This document shows positions 1-7,327 of a stretch of 64,000 bases of DNA, piece after piece; position 1 is the first letter of the stretch; each line of letters opens with the position of its first letter. Source of the DNA: Candidatus Laterigemmans baculatus (GTDB taxonomy: Bacteria; Planctomycetota; Planctomycetia; Pirellulales; Pirellulaceae). Position numbers and translations under genes: made by a program. Where the stretch lies: NCBI RefSeq assembly GCF_010367455.1, contig NZ_WRPR01000062.1:61706-125705 (forward strand), in the 5' to 3' direction. Below the pieces are notes generated by a model. The model was given only the letters and a program-made list of their open reading frames with translations. It was not told where the DNA came from and made no database searches.

Positions 1-1
1 G

Positions 2-460
2 CTGCTGCGGGCTTACTTCTACATCCGCTCGCACGGCGGCGAAGGGCTGCGGCGGGTCAGCGAGGACGCGATCCTCGGAGCAAACTACCTGCGGAGCCGC
101 GTCCAGCACATCCTCGATGTCCCATTCGGCGAATTCTGCATGCACGAGTTCGTCGCCTCGGCCTCGCGGCTGAAGAAGGAGCGGGGACTGACGGCGATGG
201 ACCTTGCGAAACGGCTGCTCGATTACGGCTTCCACGCGCCCACGGTATACTTCCCGATGATCGTGCCCGAGTCGGTGATGGTCGAGCCGACCGAGACCGA
301 GAGCAAGGAGACGCTCGACGCATTCGCGGAAGCTCTGTTCCGGATCACCGACGAAGCCCAGGATCTGGTCCACGAGGCGCCGCACTCGACTCGCATCAGC
401 CGCCCCGACGAAGTCCAGGCGGCGCGGAAGCCGATCATGCGGTGGACCCCCGAGTCATGA
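2..460 (+). CDS. gcvPB: Glycine dehydrogenase (decarboxylating) subunit 2, C-terminal part
   Basis: This is the last 152 residues of the PLP-dependent P-protein of the glycine cleavage system, which decarboxylates glycine and passes the aminomethyl group to lipoylated GcvH. The gene begins before the window. Recognisable C-terminal family sequence includes ANYLRSRV, the segment around MHEFVAS and GFHAPTVYFPMIVPESVMVE, which matches the end of the split P-protein (GcvPB) closely. It ends at the TGA at 458-460, which overlaps the ATG of the next gene (ATGA). That overlap suggests translational coupling to a lipoate ligase, and GcvH is a lipoate-dependent partner of this enzyme. The catalytic lysine lies upstream of the window, so activity cannot be judged here. 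Confidence 0.93.
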   Translation: MLRAYFYIRSHGGEGLRRVSEDAILGANYLRSRVQHILDVPFGEFCMHEFVASASRLKKERGLTAMDLAKRLLDYGFHAPTVYFPMIVPESVMVEPTETESKETLDAFAEALFRITDEAQDLVHEAPHSTRISRPDEVQAARKPIMRWTPES

Positions 461-1230
461 CGCAGGGGGGCAGGATCGAGGGGCGCCTGATCGTCGATTC
501 CCCCGCCCCGGGCGACTGGAACATGGCGGTCGACCAGGCATTGCTCGAAGAGGTCGACGGCGGAGGCCCGGCGACGCTCCGCTTCTACGCTTGGGACGAG
601 CCGACGCTCTCGCTCGGCTATTTCCAGCGGGCCGAGGCGCGGAGCGAGCACCGGGAAAGCGGTTCGGCGGCACTCGTTCGCCGCGCGACCGGCGGCGGAG
701 CGATCCTGCATGACGTCGAACTCACCTACAGCCTCTGCGTGCCGATCCGCGACCGGGCCAGCGCCGAGGTCCGCACGGTCTACGACTCGATGCACCGCTC
801 GATCACCGCGGCGCTAGCCGATTTTGGCGTGCGGGTCCAGCGGTTTGCCGATTCGGCCGCCCCGCTGCCAGAGGGGCCGCCAGGTGGGGCCGAGCCGTTC
901 CTCTGCTTTCAGCGCCGCACCGACGAGGACCTGATCCTGGCCGGCTACAAGATCGCCGGCAGCGCCCAGCGGCGGGCTGCCGCCGCGGTCCTCCAGCACG
1001 GCAGCGTGCTGCTCTCGGCCAGCCGACTCGCTCCCCAACTGCCGGGAATCCGCCAACTGAGCTCCGCCAACCTCGCGTTCGATGCCCTGGCCTCGCGGAT
1101 CGCCCACCACGCCGGGCAGGAGCTCTCGGCAGTTTGGAATGCACTTCCTCTTTCCGCCCGAGCCCGCGACCGGGCAGCCGAAATCGTCGCCGAACGATTC
1201 GCTGCCGACAGCTGGAACCTGCGGCGCTGA
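457..1230 (+). CDS. lplA: Lipoate-protein ligase A family protein
   Basis: A 257-residue member of the biotin/lipoate A/B ligase family, which attaches lipoate or octanoate to carrier proteins such as GcvH. The lipoate-binding motif RRATGGGAILHD is at residues about 75-86 and the catalytic-lysine motif GYKIAGSAQRR at about 163-173, so the core active site looks intact. The ATG at 457 is preferred because it overlaps the gcvPB stop (ATGA); an in-frame GTG at 442 is possible. No small C-terminal accessory domain is obvious, so it may be an octanoyltransferase (LipM-like) rather than an ATP-dependent ligase. The coupling to gcvPB suggests that GcvH is a substrate (inference). Confidence 0.88.
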   Translation: MTQGGRIEGRLIVDSPAPGDWNMAVDQALLEEVDGGGPATLRFYAWDEPTLSLGYFQRAEARSEHRESGSAALVRRATGGGAILHDVELTYSLCVPIRDRASAEVRTVYDSMHRSITAALADFGVRVQRFADSAAPLPEGPPGGAEPFLCFQRRTDEDLILAGYKIAGSAQRRAAAAVLQHGSVLLSASRLAPQLPGIRQLSSANLAFDALASRIAHHAGQELSAVWNALPLSARARDRAAEIVAERFAADSWNLRR

Positions 1231-1506
1231 CACCTTGGCGAGCCCGGTTGATTCGCCGGGCGCAAGAAGCGTGGCGGCGGATTGAACTCACCAATCTAGG
1301 CAAATCGGGAAAATATTCGCACCCCCGAGTAACACCCTGCGGCTTCCCTGCGGTTAGAATAGATACGGCGAAAAAAATCGCTCCTTATTCATTCGATGCT
1401 TTTCAGTCATTCCTTGCGGTAGGTCTGCGGGGGGCGAAATTTGCGTAAGCCCCCGGCGGGCGGAGTTGTAACGGCCCGGCGTTTTTATTTTTTCCCGCCG
1501 GGAGCC

Positions 1507-1584
1507 TGAACTCGGGTATCGCCTGAACTCGGGTATCGCCTGAACTCGGGTATCGCCTGAACTCGGGTATCGCCTGAACTCGGG
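1507..1584 (+). repeat. 17-bp intergenic tandem repeat
   Basis: Four perfect copies plus a partial fifth of tgaactcgggtatcgcc, starting at 1507, 1524, 1541, 1558 and 1575. The array lies in the 455-bp gap between the lipoate ligase (ends 1230) and the FHA gene (starts 1686). Its unit is not a multiple of three, unlike the repeats inside genes in this window. The rest of the gap holds no convincing gene; there is an AT-richer stretch around 1290-1400 that could contain promoter elements, but no motif was clear enough to call. Confidence 0.95.
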
Positions 1585-1685
1585 CATGTGGACGAACGGT
1601 GCTCAGCCCTCGCTCGAGAGCCCCGGCCCTCGACGACTGCGGCGCGGTTCCTGGTAGGTACGCAAAACAAGGAACTAGGTGTGGC

Positions 1686-2390
1686 ATGCAGGTTTTTCTG
1701 AAAGTGGTGACGGGAAGTCATGCAGGAAAAGAGATCGCGATCGCCTCGGAAAAGTTTCTGATCGGTCGTGGCGACGATTGCCAACTCCGCCCCAAGAGCG
1801 ATTCCATCAGCCGACGACACTGCGTCCTGGCCGTCCGCGACGGTCGGGTTCTGGTGCAGGATTTGAAAAGCCGCAACGGGACGATCGTCAACGACAAACG
1901 CTTGCCTCCGGATCGAGCCAAAGTGCTCAAGCCGGGGGACATCCTGAAAGTCGGGAAGCTGGAATTCGAGATCGTCATCAAGGTCCCCATCGGAGGCCCC
2001 AAGAAGCCGCAGGTGCGGGACGTCAAGGACGCCGCGACGCGGACGGTGGAAGGGGCGACCGACAGCCGCTTTGAGGATGTCGACATCAGCTCGTGGCTGG
2101 ACGAGGCGGATCAGATCGACCGCGTCCGCAAGACCAGCGACCCCGACACGCGGCAGCTGAAATTGGACGAGACGCACGGCGGCCAAGCCACCAGCGACCA
2201 GCCTTCGAGCGACAGCCAGGAAATAGCGCTCGACGAAGACTCGAAGGACGAACCGAGCAGTGGCGGTTTCAAACGCCCCGAGAAACGCCCGGTGGGGAAA
2301 CTTCCCAAGCGGAAGCCGACCGCCGACACGGCCGATTCGCGACAAGCGGCCGATGCGGCGCTAAAACGCTTCTTCGGCGGACGCGGGTGA
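1686..2390 (+). CDS. FHA domain-containing protein
   Basis: A 234-residue protein with one N-terminal forkhead-associated domain, a phosphothreonine-recognition module. The conserved motifs are visible: GRG at about 27-29, SISRRH at 40-45 and SRNGTIVN at 62-69. The rest (about 110-234) is a charged, Ser/Asp/Lys-rich, probably disordered tail. The ATG at 1686 begins exactly at the FHA first strand (MQVFLKVV). It ends seven bases before the GTG of an ECF sigma factor, so the two are probably co-transcribed. A role in reading Ser/Thr kinase phosphorylation is inferred from the domain; no kinase is adjacent. Confidence 0.9.
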   Translation: MQVFLKVVTGSHAGKEIAIASEKFLIGRGDDCQLRPKSDSISRRHCVLAVRDGRVLVQDLKSRNGTIVNDKRLPPDRAKVLKPGDILKVGKLEFEIVIKVPIGGPKKPQVRDVKDAATRTVEGATDSRFEDVDISSWLDEADQIDRVRKTSDPDTRQLKLDETHGGQATSDQPSSDSQEIALDEDSKDEPSSGGFKRPEKRPVGKLPKRKPTADTADSRQAADAALKRFFGGRG

Positions 2391-2396
2391 TTCTCC

Positions 2397-2939
2397 GTGA
2401 GCGACTCGACCCCGTTCCTCGTCCGCCGCTACCTCGATGACGATCCGTCGGCCTTCGCCCAACTGGTCGGGCGGTACCAGGACCGCGTGTTTCGGCTCTG
2501 CTTTCGAATGCTCGGGCATCGCCAGGATGCCGAGGATGCGACGCAGGAGACCTTCACGCGGGTGGCCCGCCATCTCCGCGGCTGGGACGCGGGGCGGCCG
2601 ATCGAGCCGTGGTTGCTGGCGATCGCCGGGAATCGCTGCCGCACGCTGCTCTCGCGGCGACGGTTGACGCTCCCGCTGTTGGCTGCCGCCGAGCCAGCGA
2701 GCGATGCCACCGAGGCGGAGCGGCAAGCGGAACAACTCGAGGAAGAGGTCCACGTCGCCCTCGCGGGACTCCGCCCCCAGCACCGGCAGGCGTTCCTCCT
2801 CTTTCACCGCTCCGAGCTGAGTTACGCGGAAATCGCCGAGCGGATGGAGTGTCCAGTCGGCACCGTCAAAACGTGGGTTCATCGAGCGCGGGTGGATTTG
2901 ATCCGGCAGCTCCGGCAACGCGAGGTCCTGGCGGAGTAG
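2397..2939 (+). CDS. ECF-family RNA polymerase sigma factor
   Basis: A 180-residue sigma-70 family protein with only regions 2 and 4, the ECF layout. Region 2 contains DAEDATQETFTRVARHLR and region 4 a helix-turn-helix in YAEIAERMECPVGTVKTWVH. The start is a GTG at 2397, six bases after the FHA gene stop; an ATG alternative giving a full region 2 is not available. The next gene begins four bases after the stop and encodes a zinc-finger membrane protein, the usual partner that sequesters an ECF factor at the membrane. Target promoters cannot be identified from this window. Confidence 0.93.
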   Translation: MSDSTPFLVRRYLDDDPSAFAQLVGRYQDRVFRLCFRMLGHRQDAEDATQETFTRVARHLRGWDAGRPIEPWLLAIAGNRCRTLLSRRRLTLPLLAAAEPASDATEAERQAEQLEEEVHVALAGLRPQHRQAFLLFHRSELSYAEIAERMECPVGTVKTWVHRARVDLIRQLRQREVLAE

Positions 2940-2943
2940 CGAC

Positions 2944-3600
2944 ATGCGATGCGAACGATTTGACCAGCGCTTTCATGAACTGCTCGATCTCCGCCAGGAG
3001 CCCGCGGGCGATCCGCAGCTGCTCGAGCACGCCGCCGAGTGCCACAGGTGCCAGCGGACCCTGGAGGATTGGCTCCGCGTCGAGGACTTCTTTGCGGAGC
3101 CCCGGCTCGAATCCTCCTCCGGTTCTCCCAACCGCACGCCCAGCCCCCCCACTTCAGCGGCCAGCTTCCCAGCGGCCAATTCCCCAGCGGCCAATTCCCC
3201 AGCGGCGAGCTGGCGGCCCGCGGCTCTGGCCGCCACGCTGGCGGCGAGCCTGCTCGGGGGAGTCTGGTTCGCCGGTGGGGACCGCGACCGCCAGCCGGCC
3301 GCTGTCGCCGGCCAGGCGACGCCCGCCGCGCCGTCCGCGACTCCGCAGCTCGCTTCGATCGAGCAGCTCGGTTCGCGGGTGGCTCAGCCCGAGTGGTGGG
3401 GTTCGGTTGTGCGGGCCGCGTGGGAGCCGGTCGATCCGCTAGCGGAGGGCTTTCGGCCGCTGACCAATTCCTTGCAGACCGCCTTGGAGCTGCTCACCCC
3501 GCGGGCCGGGGGCGCGGCGATTCCCGGCAGCGGCGTTCCTTCGCCGTTGCCCGAGGACGCCAATGTCGGGCTCGCGGTCGCTCCGCCCAGGCTGGTGTAG
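2944..3600 (+). CDS. Putative membrane anti-sigma factor with HxxxCxxC zinc finger
   Basis: A 218-residue protein beginning MRCERFDQRFHELLDL. The N-terminus has the anti-sigma zinc-finger pattern H-x3-C-x2-C in EHAAECHRCQRTLEDWL (about 29-45). A Pro/Ala/Ser linker follows, then a single membrane segment (about 98-118, AALAATLAASLLGGVWFAGG) and an extracytoplasmic tail without a recognisable domain. Its place directly after an ECF sigma gene supports an anti-sigma role, which is an inference from the family and context. The linker is built from three 15-bp in-frame repeats. Confidence 0.78.
   Translation: MRCERFDQRFHELLDLRQEPAGDPQLLEHAAECHRCQRTLEDWLRVEDFFAEPRLESSSGSPNRTPSPPTSAASFPAANSPAANSPAASWRPAALAATLAASLLGGVWFAGGDRDRQPAAVAGQATPAAPSATPQLASIEQLGSRVAQPEWWGSVVRAAWEPVDPLAEGFRPLTNSLQTALELLTPRAGGAAIPGSGVPSPLPEDANVGLAVAPPRLV
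3166..3210 (+). repeat. In-frame 15-bp tandem repeat (3 copies) in the anti-sigma gene
   Basis: Three 15-bp units with core ccagcggccaatt, starting at 3166, 3181 and 3196. They encode FPAAN/SPAAN/SPAAS in the linker between the zinc finger and the membrane helix. The third copy diverges at its last bases. Confidence 0.9.
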
Positions 3601-3680
3601 CGATTGGGAGCTAGGCTGGTAATAGCGGGCTCGCGCCATCGCTCCCCCTTGCGCTCCGTTCCTTCGCAGCACGTCGCCTC

Positions 3681-6086
3681 ATGTTTGTTTCTCGACGCTT
3701 CCTCTGGCTGATCGCACTGCTCGGCTGGCTCACGCTCGCCCCGGCGGCCGGACCACTGGCGGCCCGAGCGGAATCGGCAGTCCGATTGCGGAACGGTTTG
3801 ATCGTCCGCGGGGCGACGATGAAGATCGTCTCGCTCAACCAGAACTCCTTCGCCGCCGCGGCAGCCGGCGCCGAGGCGGCAGCCTTTCCGGTCGTGGTCA
3901 TCGACGATGGGCTGAAGCGGACGTTCGTCTACAACCGGGGAATGGTGGCCGAGGTCAGCGAAGCCCCCGATCTGGCTCGGCGGATTCCGATCTGGCAGCA
4001 AGTTTCGCGAGGCAGCAATGAAGTCGCCGCGCTCGGGGCGGCGATTTCTGCGACTCCGTTCAATGCCTACGGCCGTCGGTGGGTCACGATCATCACCCCC
4101 AACGGTCCGCTGTCGATCCTGCAGGGGATCACCGAAATCAATGCCCGCTACGTGCAGATCCGCGGTTTGCAGACGAAGGTCTCCTACAACTGGGACATGC
4201 GCGTCAGCACGAGCTCGCTTCCCTCGGAGAAGCTCCGCGAGATCTTCGAGAACCTGATTCCCCGCGACGATCTCGACCGGCGGCTGGACGTGGTCAGCTT
4301 CTTCATCGAAGCGGAACGTTTTGCCGACGCGCGGCGGGAGCTGAAGGAGACGATTCGCGATTTCCCCGACGCCGAGCAACTCCCTCCGCAGCTCAAAGCG
4401 CTGACCCAACGGCAGGCTCGCCAGATCCTCGACGAAGCGCTCGTCCGCCGCGACGCCGGCCAATACTCGCTGGCGATGACGATGCTGCAGAATTTTCCCG
4501 CCGACGGCGTGGCTCGCGTGACCCGCATCGAGGCTCAGGACCGACTCGACGAAATGCTCGCCCACGGGCGACGGGCCGAGCAGCTGCTGAAAAAATTAGC
4601 CGCTCAGATCGAGGAGTTGCCGGCCGCGCAGCGTGAGGGCTTGCTCGAGTGGGTCGAAACGATGCGAGCCGAGATGACTCCCGACACGCTTCCGCGGCTG
4701 AGCGACTACGAGCGGCTCGGCGACGATGCATCGCTGCCGCTCGAGAACCGCGTCGCGCTAGCTTTGGGGGGCTGGTTGCTCGGCTCCGGGAGCGGCCTGC
4801 AGAACTTGGCCATCGCGCGCTCGCTGATCACCGTCCGCGAGCTCGTGGGCGAATACCTCGCGACCGAAGATCCTCAGCGGCGGACGGCGATCCTCGAGGA
4901 ACTCAACGAGCTCGAAGGGGGGCAGCCCCAGTACGTCGCCCAAGTGCTCGCCCTGCTCCCCCCTCCCCTGCCGCTCCCGGAACCGGTTTCCGCGGTGGAG
5001 GCGGAGGCCGAGCCTGCCGAGACGCGCGTTCCGGGTTACTACGAACTGACCGTCGAGACCTCGCGGGGACCGGTTCAGTACGCCGTTCAATTGCCGCTGG
5101 AGTACCATCCGCTGCGAAAGTACCCGGCGATCGTTTCGCTGCACCCGCTCGGCGAACCCTCCGCGGCGCAGATCGACTGGTGGGCCGGACGGTACGATCC
5201 GGCAATGCAAATGCGAACCGGGCAAGCGGCTCGGCAGGGCTACGTGGTGATTGCTCCGCTGTGGTCCCGCTCGAGTCAGACGGCTTACGAGTACACGCCG
5301 ATCGAACACCATCGCGTGCTGGCGTCGCTCCGGGACGCGATGCGGCGGGTCTCGATCGATAGCGACCGGGTCTATCTCTCGGGACATCGCGAAGGGGGCT
5401 CGGCCGCCTGGGACATCGGTTTGGCGCATCCCGATCTCTGGGCCGGGTTGATCGCGATTGGAGCCGACGCCGGCAAGTACGTGCTGCACTACGGACCGAA
5501 TGGCAAGACCTTGCCGATGTATTTTTTGACCGGCGATATCGCCGGTGCCCCGGCGCCGCTGATCCGCAACGGAGCGGTCCTCGATGGTTACATGGCCCCG
5601 GGCTATGACGCGATGGTCGTGCTCTACCGAGGACGGGGCGACGAACGATTCTATGAAGAGATCAATACCCTGTTCGACTGGATGCGGGTCAGCTCCCATC
5701 GCCGACCACCGATGCCGCGGGAAATCGAAGCGGTTTCGATGCGCGAAGGGGACCAATTTTTCTGGTGGCTCGAATTTCCCGAGATGCTCGAAAACGTCGC
5801 TATCAACCCGATCCTCTACGACCAAGCCCAACGCCTCCGCGCGGCCAAGGTCGAAGCTCGCGTCGCTGAGGGTAACGCGATCAAGATCACCCAGGGCCCG
5901 GCCCATCGCTACGACGTCTATCTGACCCCGGAGATGGGCCTCGACATCAGCCAGCCGATCACCATCCGCTCGGGCAGCCGCAACACGACGCATCAATTCG
6001 ACGGCGGACTGCAGGTGATGCTCGAAGACGCCCGCCAGCGAGCCGATCGCCAGCACGTCTTCTGGGACAAAGTCAGCGTGCCGTAG
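3681..6086 (+). CDS. Secreted hydrolase-like protein with degenerate alpha/beta-hydrolase domain
   Basis: An 801-residue exported protein. A signal peptide occupies about 1-30 (ALLGWLTLAPAAGPLAARA). Residues 30-440 have no domain I recognise; they include helical segments of tetratricopeptide-like appearance (about 205-300). From about 450 a dienelactone-hydrolase/esterase-like fold appears: YYELTVET, KYPAIVSLHPLG, GYVVIAPLW, then YLSGHREGGSAAWDIG at about 565-580. The nucleophile elbow normally reads G-H-S-x-G-G; here the serine position is Arg570. The domain is therefore probably not a serine hydrolase and may bind ligand or act structurally. Its 3' end overlaps the convergent next gene by 14 bases. 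Confidence 0.75.
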   Translation: MFVSRRFLWLIALLGWLTLAPAAGPLAARAESAVRLRNGLIVRGATMKIVSLNQNSFAAAAAGAEAAAFPVVVIDDGLKRTFVYNRGMVAEVSEAPDLARRIPIWQQVSRGSNEVAALGAAISATPFNAYGRRWVTIITPNGPLSILQGITEINARYVQIRGLQTKVSYNWDMRVSTSSLPSEKLREIFENLIPRDDLDRRLDVVSFFIEAERFADARRELKETIRDFPDAEQLPPQLKALTQRQARQILDEALVRRDAGQYSLAMTMLQNFPADGVARVTRIEAQDRLDEMLAHGRRAEQLLKKLAAQIEELPAAQREGLLEWVETMRAEMTPDTLPRLSDYERLGDDASLPLENRVALALGGWLLGSGSGLQNLAIARSLITVRELVGEYLATEDPQRRTAILEELNELEGGQPQYVAQVLALLPPPLPLPEPVSAVEAEAEPAETRVPGYYELTVETSRGPVQYAVQLPLEYHPLRKYPAIVSLHPLGEPSAAQIDWWAGRYDPAMQMRTGQAARQGYVVIAPLWSRSSQTAYEYTPIEHHRVLASLRDAMRRVSIDSDRVYLSGHREGGSAAWDIGLAHPDLWAGLIAIGADAGKYVLHYGPNGKTLPMYFLTGDIAGAPAPLIRNGAVLDGYMAPGYDAMVVLYRGRGDERFYEEINTLFDWMRVSSHRRPPMPREIEAVSMREGDQFFWWLEFPEMLENVAINPILYDQAQRLRAAKVEARVAEGNAIKITQGPAHRYDVYLTPEMGLDISQPITIRSGSRNTTHQFDGGLQVMLEDARQRADRQHVFWDKVSVP

Positions 6087-7074
6087 CTTCGGGCTCGAGG
6101 TTTTCCTGGATCGACTCGCTGACCTCTTCCGGGGTGACGCCGAAGAGACGCTCGAAGGCTTTGGGATAGAACCCGGTGCCGTAGGTCAGCTCACCTCCCT
6201 GGTGGCCGACCAAGCCGACAGCGAGTGCGACCAACAACAAGCCGACCTTCCAGACGCGATTCAGCGCGACGCTCTCCCGCCGCACCGCGATCACGGCGAT
6301 CACCGACAAAACGACCGAAGCCACGGCAACGGCGATCCCCGACCAGCGGTGGGAGTTGACCTCCGCATCAAAGCCCGCGGTGTAGCTCGGAAAGCCTCGC
6401 TCGGTGGCAAACGACCACCCCATGATGCACGAGACCACGGCCGTGGCGGCGCCGAGCAGCAGGCAGACGAGCGGGACTTGCGTGCCCAGGGCGTCCCACT
6501 TCATCCCGAGCACGACGAACAGCCCGCCGAGGATCAGGAGCGCGATCGGAAAGTGGACGGTGGCCGGGTGGAAATAGCCTTGAAAGGCCCAGATCCGTTC
6601 CGACCAGGGAGCGTTGGACGTCAGGACCGCCACCTCCTCGGTGTGCTCGGTCTCCACGTGCTCGGTCGTCTCCGATTGCACCCTCGCTCCTTCGGGCCAA
6701 TCCGCCCCTTCCTCAATCCAGACGCGGACGAGCGCCAAGTCGGCCGGGCTCAAGGGGCCGCCGTGGGCCGGCGGAGGCATCAGCATGTCGGGATCTTCCG
6801 AGAGCAGATAATCGAGGTACAGCGTGCTCGCCTCGATATCTTCCGGCTCCACGTACTGCAGGAAGATCTCGGGATCGTCGACGCGGAAGTCGGCTTTGGG
6901 ATTCTCCGCCCCGTGGCATTCCAGGCAGTGGGCCTCGAGCAGCGGTGCGATGTCGCGTTCGAAGCTCACGATCCGGCCCTCCTCGTCGACGGGTGAAGCC
7001 GGCAATTCATCCCCGCGGGCGGGAAGGGCGACAAGCAAAAGCACGATCGCTTTCAGGCAGACTGCTTTATCCAT
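6073..7074 (-). CDS. Membrane protein with planctomycete cytochrome-c domain and DUF2231-like region
   Basis: A 333-residue protein. After a signal peptide (KAIVLLLVALPARG) comes a planctomycete-type cytochrome c domain with one haem motif, CLECH, and MPPPAHGGPLSP, typical of that family. The C-terminal half has four hydrophobic helices starting at FHPATVHFPIALLILGG, resembling DUF2231. An ATG at 7074 is preferred over a TTG at 7083. It lies downstream of the antiporter operon on the same strand, after a 253-base gap. An electron-transfer role at the outer face of the membrane is inferred; the partner is unknown. The ends of this gene and of its convergent neighbour overlap (6073-6086). Confidence 0.82.
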   Translation of the reverse strand: MDKAVCLKAIVLLLVALPARGDELPASPVDEEGRIVSFERDIAPLLEAHCLECHGAENPKADFRVDDPEIFLQYVEPEDIEASTLYLDYLLSEDPDMLMPPPAHGGPLSPADLALVRVWIEEGADWPEGARVQSETTEHVETEHTEEVAVLTSNAPWSERIWAFQGYFHPATVHFPIALLILGGLFVVLGMKWDALGTQVPLVCLLLGAATAVVSCIMGWSFATERGFPSYTAGFDAEVNSHRWSGIAVAVASVVLSVIAVIAVRRESVALNRVWKVGLLLVALAVGLVGHQGGELTYGTGFYPKAFERLFGVTPEEVSESIQENLEPEATAR

Positions 7075-7327
7075 TGGAAGCAAACCGAGGCGTCGGGAGG
7101 AAGGAAGCTGGAGGGGGGGCAGGAGGCGGGACCACTCCGTTCACCTCTCCCGGCGCAGCGGCAGAGGTCCCGGCAGCGGCAGAGGTCAGGAAATGGCGTG
7201 GAGGAAGATCGGTGGACGCCCCGAAGTCGAGGACTCCGTGCGGACGCCTCTTCTGATTATCAGCGCCCGAGCCACCGCTTTCCACCACCTGGGCCCACGC
7301 CATTCACTCACAACGGCGGACGGACGT

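Noticed and set aside
1507..1584. Possible CRISPR-like array
   Set aside because: The 17-base units are directly contiguous, with no unique spacers, and there are no cas genes nearby.
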